Source of the DNA: Bryobacterales bacterium
Lineage (GTDB): Bacteria; Acidobacteriota; Terriglobia; Bryobacterales; Bryobacteraceae
Length of the DNA stretch: 9,617 bases
Direction of reading: 5' to 3'
Assembly (NCBI GenBank): GCA_003164075.1
Contig: PLRZ01000061.1
Coordinates: 1 to 9,617, forward strand
Position numbers and translations under genes: made by a program. Positions 1 to 5,382 of this stretch are shown here, piece by piece (position 1 is the stretch's first letter; the number at the start of each line of letters is the position of its first letter). Below the pieces are notes generated by a model that worked only from the letters and a program-made list of their open reading frames with translations, had not been told where the DNA came from and made no database searches.

Positions 1-2
1 TG

Positions 3-123
3 CCGAGCCGCGCGCGGGAGCAAGCCGTTGGGTCTGAGTGCACAGGATATTTCTTCCCGGCTTCTTAGGGCCGCGAAACTTACTTCAGACGGCAAGAACC
101 GCTTGCTGGCGCGCGCGGCTCGG
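3..123. repeat. Long imperfect inverted repeat (hairpin-forming element)
   Basis: The two ends of this stretch are complementary. CCGAGCCGCGCGCG at 3-16 pairs perfectly with 110-123 (14 bp). After a GG/GG mismatch, AGCAAGC at 19-25 pairs with 101-107. GTT at 27-29 pairs with 97-99, and GTCTGA at 32-37 pairs with TCAGAC at 85-90. About 30 base pairs can form around an apical loop of roughly 47 nt. No convincing coding region lies here; plus frame 1 is open from the window edge to a stop at 135-137 but resembles no family. The length, symmetry and GC content suggest a palindromic dispersed repeat (REP- or MITE-like) or a structured RNA. Its left edge may extend beyond the window. Confidence 0.6.
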
Positions 124-155
124 AAAACGCTGCGATGATTCCACGGGATTTGTTA

Positions 156-223
156 CCGAGCCGGGCCCAGAGGGCACCCCGCCAGGGAGCGGTCTTTGCC
201 GTTACGAGCCGGAGTTTCGCGGC
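156..223. repeat. Further copy of the same GC-rich repeat, opposite orientation to 70-123
   Basis: Read on the minus strand, this stretch resembles 70-123. Both begin GCCGCGAAACT (70-80, and the complement of 213-223). Both then contain ACGGCAA followed by a two-base difference and ACCGCT (89-103, and the complement of 188-202). Both then have CTGGCG and end in GGCTCGG (117-123, and the complement of 156-162). This copy carries about 12 extra bases in the middle. A further GCCGCGAAAC at 239-248 forms a perfect 10-bp inverted repeat with 214-223 around a 15-nt spacer. Together with 3-37 this makes a cluster of at least three related, alternately oriented copies in the region downstream of the acyl-CoA ligase stop codon. 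Confidence 0.5.
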
Positions 224-248
224 AGAAACCAGTTGGGGGCCGCGAAAC
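214..248. repeat. 10-bp inverted repeat downstream of the acyl-CoA ligase gene
   Basis: GTTTCGCGGC at 214-223 is perfectly complementary to GCCGCGAAAC at 239-248, with a 15-nt loop. It lies about 50 bp past the stop codon of the minus-strand ligase gene, so it could act as a 3' stem-loop. No T-run follows it on the minus strand, so it is not a classical intrinsic terminator. It also belongs to the repeat cluster described for this region. Confidence 0.4.
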
Positions 249-296
249 GATAAGCCGGCCAAATGTCTCGAACGTGCGCAATCGCTCCCGAACTCC

Positions 297-2078
297 TTAC
301 TCCCGGCCGGCGTACAATTCGGCGATGTGCTCGCGGCAATTCTCCAGCGCGCGGCTGCGCCGCAGTTTCATGGTGGCCGTCAACTCGCCCGCTTCGATGG
401 AGAAATCGCGCGGCAGCACGCGGTACTTGCGCACCTGCTCGAAGGGCGCCAGTTGCCGATTCACGCGGAGGACCGCCTTTTGAATCTCGGCCACTACCGG
501 GGGCGCCACGGCCACTTCCTGCTCCGGGCGGCCTTTCCACGGCTCCATCCCTTTGAGCGATTCCGCCACCGTGCAGTTGACGGTAACGAGCGCCGTCAGA
601 AAGGGCAGGCGGTCGCCGATCAGCAGCACCTGGCTGATCAGCGGCTCCATTTTGAAAAGGGCCTCCACGCGCGACGGATAGATCTTCTTGCCGGTCGAGG
701 AGACAATCAGCTCTTTCTTGCGGCCGGTAATGAAGATGTAGCCTTCGTCGTCGGCATGGGCCACGTCGCCGGTGTGCAGCCAGCCGTCGCGCAATACTTC
801 GGCGGTGCTTTGGGGGTCGTTGTGGTAGCGGGAAAACAGGCACGGACTCTTCAGCAGCAGCTCGCCATCCTCGGCGAAGCGCACCTCGACGGCGGAGCAC
901 AGCGGTTTGCCGATGCTGCCGGGCTTGGGACGGTCCAGGGGATTCAGCGTGGCCACGCCGCCCTCGGTCAAACCATAACCCTCTATCAGCGGCATGCCAA
1001 CGGCCTCGTAAAACTGGGCCAGGTCTTTGCTGAGCGGTGCGGCGCCCGAGGCCGCCACGCGAAGGCGCCCGCCGAATCGCATGCGCACTTTGTGGAACAT
1101 CAGCCGGTCGGCCAGCTTGAGCGGAATGCGAATTCGTACCGGGACCGGTTTGCCTTGCCGGCGGTAACGGGCCGCGGCCAGCCCCAGCGCCAGCCCGCCA
1201 TAAAAAGCCTGGCGCGCCGGCGCGGGACGCTTGCGCAACTCCGTGCAGATGGTGGAATAGATCCGCTCCCACATGCGCGGCGGCGCCAGCAGAATGGTGG
1301 GCCGCACTTTGCGAATTTCCTGCGGCAGCTTCAGCAGGCTCTCGGAAAAAGTCACCGGCATGCCGGCGTGGATGGGCAGCAGCTCAATCACCACGCGCTG
1401 CGCGATGTGCGCCGAGGGCAGAAACGCCACTGTGGAATCCTGCGGCCCGAGCGGCAAGACGGCGGGCGCCATGTCCAGGTTTGAAACCAGAGCCTGATGG
1501 GTGACCAGCGCCATTTTGGGTTCGCCCGTGGCGCCGGAGGTGAGGTACAGAATCGCCGGGTCCGCGGGTGCCAGTTCGGCGTTCATGCGCCCCGCCATTT
1601 GCGGATCGTTGGCTAGCGCCTGCCGGCCTCTGGCGCGCAATTCCTCCAGGGTCAGCGCTCCTTCCGCCGTTCCGGTAAGTAGAAACCAATGCCGCACGGA
1701 CGCGCCGCGGAGCGCGGCCAGCATCTTCGGATTTTCCACGAATACCGCGCAGGCGCCGGACATCTCGATATTGTGGAGCAGATCCTTGGGCGGATAGCTG
1801 GGATAGAGCGCCGCGGCGATGGAGCCGTTGGCCATGGTCCCGATGTCGGCGAGGTAGAATTCCAGACGCGTTTCCGAGTTCAGCGCCACTACTTCGCCCT
1901 TGGCGATTCCCAGGGAGCGCAATCCGGCGGCGACTTCGTTGACCGCCTGCAGGTACTGGTTCCATGACAGTGTGAGGTAGCCGCTCCCGGCCGGTTGGTG
2001 GAGCGCCGCGGCGTCTCCGTAAAGGCGCGCGGCATCTTGCAATACCTGAATGACGGTGCGAGTGGACACTTCAAGCAA
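297..2078 (-). CDS. Long-chain fatty acid--CoA ligase (AMP-forming), FadD/FACS-like
   Basis: The 593-residue product belongs to the ANL adenylating-enzyme superfamily. It should activate a fatty acid with ATP to the acyl-adenylate and transfer it to CoA. Visible motifs in order are the phosphate-binding loop YLTSGATGEPK (178-188), GYGLTE (367-372), GWLHTGD ending at D438, the hinge and FACS-type block GRKKELIVSSTGKKIYPSRVE starting at G452, and a C-terminal TMKLRR whose K571 fits the catalytic lysine. The length is normal for bacterial long-chain acyl-CoA synthetases. The P-loop differs slightly from the usual TSGTTGxPKG, with A183 and M189 in place of Thr and Gly. The assigned start is TTG at 2076-2078; an in-frame GTG at 2067-2069 is an alternative, and neither has a strong Shine-Dalgarno sequence. 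It follows the membrane-protein gene by 27 bp, so the two may be co-transcribed. The substrate cannot be read from the sequence. Confidence 0.9.
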   Translation of the reverse strand: MLEVSTRTVIQVLQDAARLYGDAAALHQPAGSGYLTLSWNQYLQAVNEVAAGLRSLGIAKGEVVALNSETRLEFYLADIGTMANGSIAAALYPSYPPKDLLHNIEMSGACAVFVENPKMLAALRGASVRHWFLLTGTAEGALTLEELRARGRQALANDPQMAGRMNAELAPADPAILYLTSGATGEPKMALVTHQALVSNLDMAPAVLPLGPQDSTVAFLPSAHIAQRVVIELLPIHAGMPVTFSESLLKLPQEIRKVRPTILLAPPRMWERIYSTICTELRKRPAPARQAFYGGLALGLAAARYRRQGKPVPVRIRIPLKLADRLMFHKVRMRFGGRLRVAASGAAPLSKDLAQFYEAVGMPLIEGYGLTEGGVATLNPLDRPKPGSIGKPLCSAVEVRFAEDGELLLKSPCLFSRYHNDPQSTAEVLRDGWLHTGDVAHADDEGYIFITGRKKELIVSSTGKKIYPSRVEALFKMEPLISQVLLIGDRLPFLTALVTVNCTVAESLKGMEPWKGRPEQEVAVAPPVVAEIQKAVLRVNRQLAPFEQVRKYRVLPRDFSIEAGELTATMKLRRSRALENCREHIAELYAGRE

Positions 2079-2105
2079 TTTACCACGCGGCCCGTGCGGA
2101 CCGCG

Positions 2106-2897
2106 TCATCGCGACCAAGTGAGGCCACGGCCCAGTACGAAGATAAACAGCAGGCTGGCGAGGGCTCCGGCGGCAATCCACGCGATGTGGCGCGGTATGG
2201 GGGCAACCGGCTCCTCCTGGTGGACCCGCTTCCACCATTGCATCAAGCTGGGCAGGCTGAGCAGGCCGGCGTTCGCGCCCAGCGTGGAGGGCAGCGCCGA
2301 CGCGATCACATAGAAGAGTCCGAGGGGATTCAGCAGACCGCCCAGTCCGGCCAGCAAGCCGTCGGTGAAATACGGCGTCCAGCACAACCGGCGGATACGC
2401 GGCGAGCTGTCCGCTTTTTTGTGAAACGGCTCCATTTCGGCGCCCACCACCACCATGGAGGCGTAGTAGGACGCCACCCCCACAACCACCAGCCCCAATT
2501 GCCACGCCCAGTGCGGTTTGAGGCCCTGAATCACAGCCGCCCAATCGCCGAAATTCGTGACGCCGGAAAAGAAAAAGTAGCCCGTGCCAGTGAAGAGATT
2601 GCCCATCAGCGCCAGAACCAGGAAGTAGCGGGTGGCCGGCCGGTAGCGCTGCGGCCGGCGCAGCAGGAGCCAGAAGACGGCCGCGAAGATCAGATTCACC
2701 AGCGTGCCGGCGGCGGCCATCGGGCGCGTGTCCAGATCGCTCTGCAGCGCAACCGTACTCATGGTCAGGCGATGGGCGCCGCTCAACCACGCGGTCACTC
2801 CGTGACCCAGGCCTTCGTGCAGAACGTCCTGGAGGACGCATGCAATCGCCGAGATGGCAACCATGGTGGGCCGGTCGTCCCTGCTGGTTTCTGGCAT
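2106..2897 (-). CDS. Polytopic membrane protein, M50-metalloprotease-like
   Basis: The 263-residue protein is strongly hydrophobic, with about six likely membrane segments (roughly residues 12-30, 62-79, 88-111, 133-153, 179-200 and 237-255). HEGLGH at 27-32 lies in the first segment, a GTLVN motif ends at N68, and a GVTNFGDW block ends near residue 119 with D118 as a possible third ligand. This layout recalls site-2-type (M50) intramembrane zinc proteases, which have HExxH in the first core helix and a later Asp. Here the motif has one extra residue (HExxxH), so protease function is uncertain. The assigned ATG at 2895-2897 lacks a clear ribosome-binding site; an in-frame ATG at 2862-2864 is the alternative. 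A TATAAC hexamer lies 7 nt upstream of the first ATG. The gene precedes the acyl-CoA ligase by 27 bp. Substrate and role are unknown. Confidence 0.7.
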   Translation of the reverse strand: MPETSRDDRPTMVAISAIACVLQDVLHEGLGHGVTAWLSGAHRLTMSTVALQSDLDTRPMAAAGTLVNLIFAAVFWLLLRRPQRYRPATRYFLVLALMGNLFTGTGYFFFSGVTNFGDWAAVIQGLKPHWAWQLGLVVVGVASYYASMVVVGAEMEPFHKKADSSPRIRRLCWTPYFTDGLLAGLGGLLNPLGLFYVIASALPSTLGANAGLLSLPSLMQWWKRVHQEEPVAPIPRHIAWIAAGALASLLFIFVLGRGLTWSR

Positions 2898-2904
2898 AGG
2901 GACT

Positions 2905-2910
2905 GTTATA
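2905..2910 (-). promoter_or_regulatory. Candidate -10 box (TATAAC) for the membrane-protein gene
   Basis: On the minus strand TATAAC matches the sigma-70 -10 consensus at five of six positions. It lies 7 nt before the ATG at 2895-2897, which would put the transcription start at or next to the start codon, giving a leaderless message. No good -35 box is seen at 16-18 bp, so the call is weak. Confidence 0.25.
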
Positions 2911-2949
2911 CCTCAGAAGGTCGGAGACGTGGGGTAGGTTCTCGACGGT

Positions 2950-2983
2950 ATTTCGAGGTTGTGTAGCCTGTCCCCGAATTAGC
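2950..2983 (-). repeat. Inverted repeat copy 1, GGGGACAGGCTACA family
   Basis: Read on the minus strand, these 34 bases match 3846-3879 on the plus strand at 32 of 34 positions. The two differences are at the fifth base and the twenty-third base (C here, T there). The conserved core is GGGGACAGGCTACA, with CCTCGAAAT at the outer end. The inner end stops two bases before the stop codon of the universal stress protein gene. A short CTCGA/TCGAG stem (2941-2945 with 2953-2957) lies at its outer edge. It may also act as the 3' structure of that gene. Confidence 0.85.
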
Positions 2984-2985
2984 GG

Positions 2986-3819
2986 CTATACGCTGACCAC
3001 CGGACAGGGAGACTGCCGGATGATGGCGTAGGCGTTGGTGCGCAGCCGTCCGAAAACCCCCGCGGCGGAGCCACGCCCGATCACCAGAACGTCGGACCGC
3101 AAGCGGGCGGCGGCGGCGCAGATCACCTGGGCCGGCTCGCCGGTTTCCAGCGCCACATCGGCTTCAACGCCTGCGGAGCCCCCCAGCATGCGCAATTCCT
3201 CCCCGGCCGACAGTTGCACATCCGGACCGCAGGGCGAGGCATGCAGCAACGTGAGGTGGGCGCCGAATTCCCGCGCCAGGCTGGCCGCCCATCCGAGCGT
3301 CTTGGAACTTTGCGGCCCCAGGTCCACGGCGCAAAGGATGTTGCGGATGGGAATGGAGATCGCGGCCGGTGCGTCCTCCAGATGGACCCCGGTCCACACC
3401 GGACAATCGGCATCGTGCAGAACCTTGGCCGTGTTGGATCCCAGAATGAAGCGGCGGAATGGGCCGTAACCGTGGGTCGGCATCACGATCAGGTCGCAGT
3501 GTTCGTTGTGGGCGAAGTCCACGATGGAGCCGGACGGGTCGCCTTCGAGGACGATGCGGCGCACGTCGATGCCGGCCAGTTCGGAGGCCATGAAGCTCGC
3601 CAGGTCGGTATTGGCCTCGACGACACGGTCGCGGCACAACTCCGCCAGCATGGAGCCGGCGATATCCACCGCGCCAAATTCGTACTGCGGCGGCGCCAGC
3701 ACGTGCAGCAGCACCAGTTGGCAACCGAAGTGGCAGGCCAGGGACCCGCCATAGTGCGCGGCTCCCACGGAACGCTCCGAGAAATCGACGGGGAGAAGAA
3801 TGCGGGTAACGGACTGCAT
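2986..3819 (-). CDS. Two-domain universal stress protein (UspA family)
   Basis: The 277-residue protein is a tandem of two Usp domains, a soluble cytoplasmic fold often linked to stress, starvation or hypoxia responses. Domain 1 (about 3-144) starts RILLPVDFSE and has the nucleotide-loop pattern GYGPFRRFILGSNTAKVL (117-134) followed by CPV. Domain 2 (about 157-277) starts RNILCAVDLG and ends GRLRTNAYAIIRQSPCPVVSV. In domain 2 the usual Gly-Ser of the ATP loop aligns with R260-T261, so only domain 1 keeps the canonical loop; nucleotide binding itself is not proven. The ATG at 3817-3819 is well supported by GGAGG at 3823-3827. The gene is flanked on both sides by the 34-bp inverted repeats at 2950-2983 and 3846-3879, and no transposase lies between them. 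Its physiological trigger cannot be deduced. Confidence 0.92.
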   Translation of the reverse strand: MQSVTRILLPVDFSERSVGAAHYGGSLACHFGCQLVLLHVLAPPQYEFGAVDIAGSMLAELCRDRVVEANTDLASFMASELAGIDVRRIVLEGDPSGSIVDFAHNEHCDLIVMPTHGYGPFRRFILGSNTAKVLHDADCPVWTGVHLEDAPAAISIPIRNILCAVDLGPQSSKTLGWAASLAREFGAHLTLLHASPCGPDVQLSAGEELRMLGGSAGVEADVALETGEPAQVICAAAARLRSDVLVIGRGSAAGVFGRLRTNAYAIIRQSPCPVVSV

Positions 3820-3822
3820 AAA

Positions 3823-3827
3823 CCTCC
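3823..3827 (-). promoter_or_regulatory. Ribosome-binding site of the universal stress protein gene
   Basis: GGAGG on the minus strand, three bases before the ATG at 3817-3819, fixes this start. It is one of the few strong Shine-Dalgarno sequences on the left half of the window. Confidence 0.7.
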
Positions 3828-3845
3828 AGCATAATCCGATTCAGG

Positions 3846-3879
3846 GCTATTTCGGGGACAGGCTACATAACCTCGAAAT
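3846..3879 (+). repeat. Inverted repeat copy 2, GGGGACAGGCTACA family
   Basis: This is the partner of 2950-2983 in opposite orientation, identical at 32 of 34 positions. It lies 26 bp upstream of the universal stress protein start codon, so the pair brackets the gene over 930 bp (2950-3879). Its outer CCTCGAAA (3871-3878) also forms a perfect 8-bp inverted repeat with TTTCGAGG at 3903-3910 (24-nt spacer). The bases immediately outside the two copies do not form a target-site duplication. The type is REP-like or the terminus of a non-autonomous element. Confidence 0.85.
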
Positions 3880-3934
3880 TCAAATCGGTGAGCGGAACGG
3901 AGTTTCGAGGCGATGAGTCCCGCACAGACTGGAG

Positions 3935-3955
3935 AGCTAACAGCTAATAGCCAAT
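3935..3955. repeat. Three tandem degenerate heptamers
   Basis: AGCTAAC, AGCTAAT and AGCCAAT follow each other without a gap, each differing from the consensus AGCTAAT by at most one base. They lie in the short gap between the zinc-finger protein gene and the stress-protein gene, next to the 3846-3910 repeat. The function is unknown; it resembles short tandem heptamer repeats seen in some bacterial intergenic regions. Confidence 0.5.
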
Positions 3956-3962
3956 CGCCGCT

Positions 3963-4229
3963 TTAGCCGCCGGCCCTGCGCTCCACTTTGCGTTTCGCTT
4001 TCCGCTCGGCCTTCCGGAGATTGGCCGCGGCCTGCCGCATGGAGGCGACATAGGCATCGGAAGCCGCCACGCTCTGCCGGCAGGGCTGGCAAATCAGGAG
4101 GTGCTTTTCAATTTGCGCCACTGTTCTCGCCGACAGATTGCCCACGGAATAGTTCTCGGTGGTTTCCTCGTCGAGGTGCTGATCGACTGTGCGGGCCATA
4201 CCCGATAACCATTGTGCCGTACTTGCCAT
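3963..4229 (-). CDS. Small zinc-finger protein, anti-sigma-factor-like
   Basis: The 88-residue soluble protein contains H43-x3-C47-x2-C50 (in KHLLICQPC), the core of the zinc-binding anti-sigma fold. H18 in DQHLDEE is a possible fourth ligand. A pattern of EETTENYSVGNLS before an HLLICxxC knuckle is typical of small anti-sigma-like proteins. The C-terminus (about 65-86) is a highly basic helix rich in Arg and Lys, and no membrane segment is present, so it would act in the cytoplasm. It lies 58 bp downstream of the sigma-factor gene in the same direction, which suggests an operon in which it binds that sigma factor. This is inference from context and motif. Start is uncertain: ATG at 4227-4229 or at 4197-4199 (M11), neither with a strong ribosome-binding site. 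Confidence 0.72.
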   Translation of the reverse strand: MASTAQWLSGMARTVDQHLDEETTENYSVGNLSARTVAQIEKHLLICQPCRQSVAASDAYVASMRQAAANLRKAERKAKRKVERRAGG

Positions 4230-4256
4230 TGAAGGTAAAGTTATTTGGAGCGGGAG

Positions 4257-4273
4257 AAAATCTCACAGATTTT
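4257..4273 (-). other. Small A/T-rich hairpin between the sigma factor and zinc-finger genes
   Basis: AAAATCT at 4257-4263 and AGATTTT at 4267-4273 form a perfect 7-bp inverted repeat with a 3-nt loop. It lies in the 58-bp gap between the two minus-strand genes. The stem is weak and is followed by TCTCCC rather than a T-run, so it is more likely a partial attenuator, an mRNA-processing site or chance than a full terminator. Confidence 0.3.
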
Positions 4274-4287
4274 TGAGACGGAGGCAT

Positions 4288-4965
4288 CTAAGACGCTTTT
4301 GCCGACGCCGAATCGACGTTCCGGACGGGTGCGGGAGGCTTGAACCCCAGGCGGCGGGCGAAACGCGCCTGACCGAGTTCGGTGAAACGACTCTTGGCGC
4401 GCGACTTGGTGAGCCGGAATTGCGTTTGGGTGAGGCCCATGTCCCGGCAGATCTGGCGAGGCGATTGTTCCTGCAGGTAAAAGCGCATCAGCACTTCGCG
4501 ATCCCGTCGCGGCAGAGTGTTGAGAACGCGCATGGCCAGATCGAGATTCTGTTGGTCGATGGCCTTGCGTTCCGGGTCGGGCTGACGGTCGCGCAGAACT
4601 GCCCCATGTTCCGGATCGACCCAATTGCGGCGGGCTTCCACGGCGGCGCCAATGTAGCTGGCCACCTGGCGGCGAATGATGGTGCGCACATAGCCCATGA
4701 GTCTTTCGGGTTCCCGCAGATCGCCCCGGCGGATGGATTGCGCGATCGTCAGGAACGCATCGTGGACCTTGTCGTCGAGATCCTGCGGCCCTAACTGGCG
4801 GCACAGATAGAAGCGGATGCCGGTAGTGAAAACACCATACAACTCCTCCATGCCGGACGGGTCGCCGGCCCGAATGCGCTCCACCATGCTGGCCCATGGC
4901 TGCGGCGTCTCCGAAGGCGCCTCGGAGTGTGGAACAGAGTTCACTGCAAGAGTGGACGGATTCAT
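4288..4965 (-). CDS. ECF-type RNA polymerase sigma factor
   Basis: With the ATG at 4963-4965 the product has 225 residues. Region 2 is seen in the stretch from LYGVFTTGIRFYLCRQ through DLDDKVHDAFLTI to YVRTIIRRQV, matching the -10-recognising and core-binding helices of sigma-70 family proteins. After a linker, region 4 follows: LPRRDREVLMRFYLQEQSPRQICRDMGLTQTQ and then TKSRAKSRF, a helix-turn-helix for the -35 element. Sigma region 3 is absent, as expected for the extracytoplasmic-function group. The open frame extends to a TTG at 5053-5055, but that part is AT-rich and unlike the family, so the ATG is preferred; its ribosome-binding site is weak. The small HxxxCxxC protein downstream is a likely regulatory partner. 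It is transcribed divergently from the flagellar operon. Target promoters are unknown. Confidence 0.9.
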   Translation of the reverse strand: MNPSTLAVNSVPHSEAPSETPQPWASMVERIRAGDPSGMEELYGVFTTGIRFYLCRQLGPQDLDDKVHDAFLTIAQSIRRGDLREPERLMGYVRTIIRRQVASYIGAAVEARRNWVDPEHGAVLRDRQPDPERKAIDQQNLDLAMRVLNTLPRRDREVLMRFYLQEQSPRQICRDMGLTQTQFRLTKSRAKSRFTELGQARFARRLGFKPPAPVRNVDSASAKAS

Positions 4966-5293
4966 CGTACGTTTACTCGTATCGAAGGCAAGACAAGACT
5001 CTGGTACAAATTTCCGCAAGCGGTCGTGCGGGATTCCGAAGCTAAGGCACACCAATTTTTACTGGGGTGTACTCCCTTGGGCGAATACGCTTGACGTAGG
5101 AATACTACCAGAATTACTAGTCGAATTAGTATCCCTCAAATGGGGGGGCATCAGAGTATTGGCTGCGGGGAATTAAGTACTTTAAGCCCATTCTGTCGGT
5201 AAGAAAAAGTGAAAAACAGGGGTTAATTCTTAATTACTTGACTGTTGTTCGAGGAAGGAATTGAGGCCGTCCAACTCGGGTGTTGCTCGCGAC

Positions 5294-5314
5294 AAAAAAA
5301 TGCCGTGCGGCATT
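5294..5314 (-). terminator. Terminator-like hairpin on the minus strand
   Basis: AATGCCG at 5299-5305 and CGGCATT at 5308-5314 are perfectly complementary; in practice this gives a 6-bp stem with a 4-nt loop. On the minus strand the stem runs into seven T residues (A-run at 5294-5300), the form of an intrinsic terminator. No minus-strand gene ends here. It would stop antisense transcripts leaving the flagellar operon before they reach the sigma-factor gene, or end a small minus-strand RNA. Confidence 0.5.
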
Positions 5315-5366
5315 CGCTTGGCGCGGGCCGTTTTGAGCTGCTGCTAATTCTAAAGGGCTTGGGCTC

Positions 5367-5382
5367 TGGCATCTAAGCTGCA
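5367..5382 (+). promoter_or_regulatory. Candidate sigma-54 (-24/-12) promoter before flgB
   Basis: TGGCATCTAAGCTGCA resembles the RpoN consensus TGGCACGNNNNTTGCA. GG lies at 5368-5369 and GC at 5380-5381 with the exact spacing, and 9 of the 12 defined positions match. Flagellar rod operons are often RpoN-controlled in other bacteria. The predicted start (about 5392-5394) is only about five bases before the flgB ATG at 5398, so the message would be almost leaderless; this weakens the call or makes it unusual. Confidence 0.35.

Noticed and set aside
135..1484. 449-codon plus-strand open frame
   Set aside because: It lies antisense to the acyl-CoA ligase, whose adenylation motifs are all intact on the other strand. 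The translation is rich in His, Arg and Gln with no recognisable domain, as expected for a shadow frame in GC-rich DNA.
1995..2966. 323-codon plus-strand open frame
   Set aside because: It is antisense to the membrane-protein gene and the start of the ligase gene. The product is compositionally biased (Arg, Gln, His, Gly) without family features.
2946..3889. CGGT on both sides of the inverted-repeat pair as a target-site duplication
   Set aside because: The left CGGT touches the repeat but the right one is six bases away from it, so it does not have the form of a duplication.
5091..5120. TTGACG at 5091 as a sigma-70 -35 box
   Set aside because: No hexamer resembling TATAAT lies 16-18 bp downstream; the best is TACTAG with three matches.
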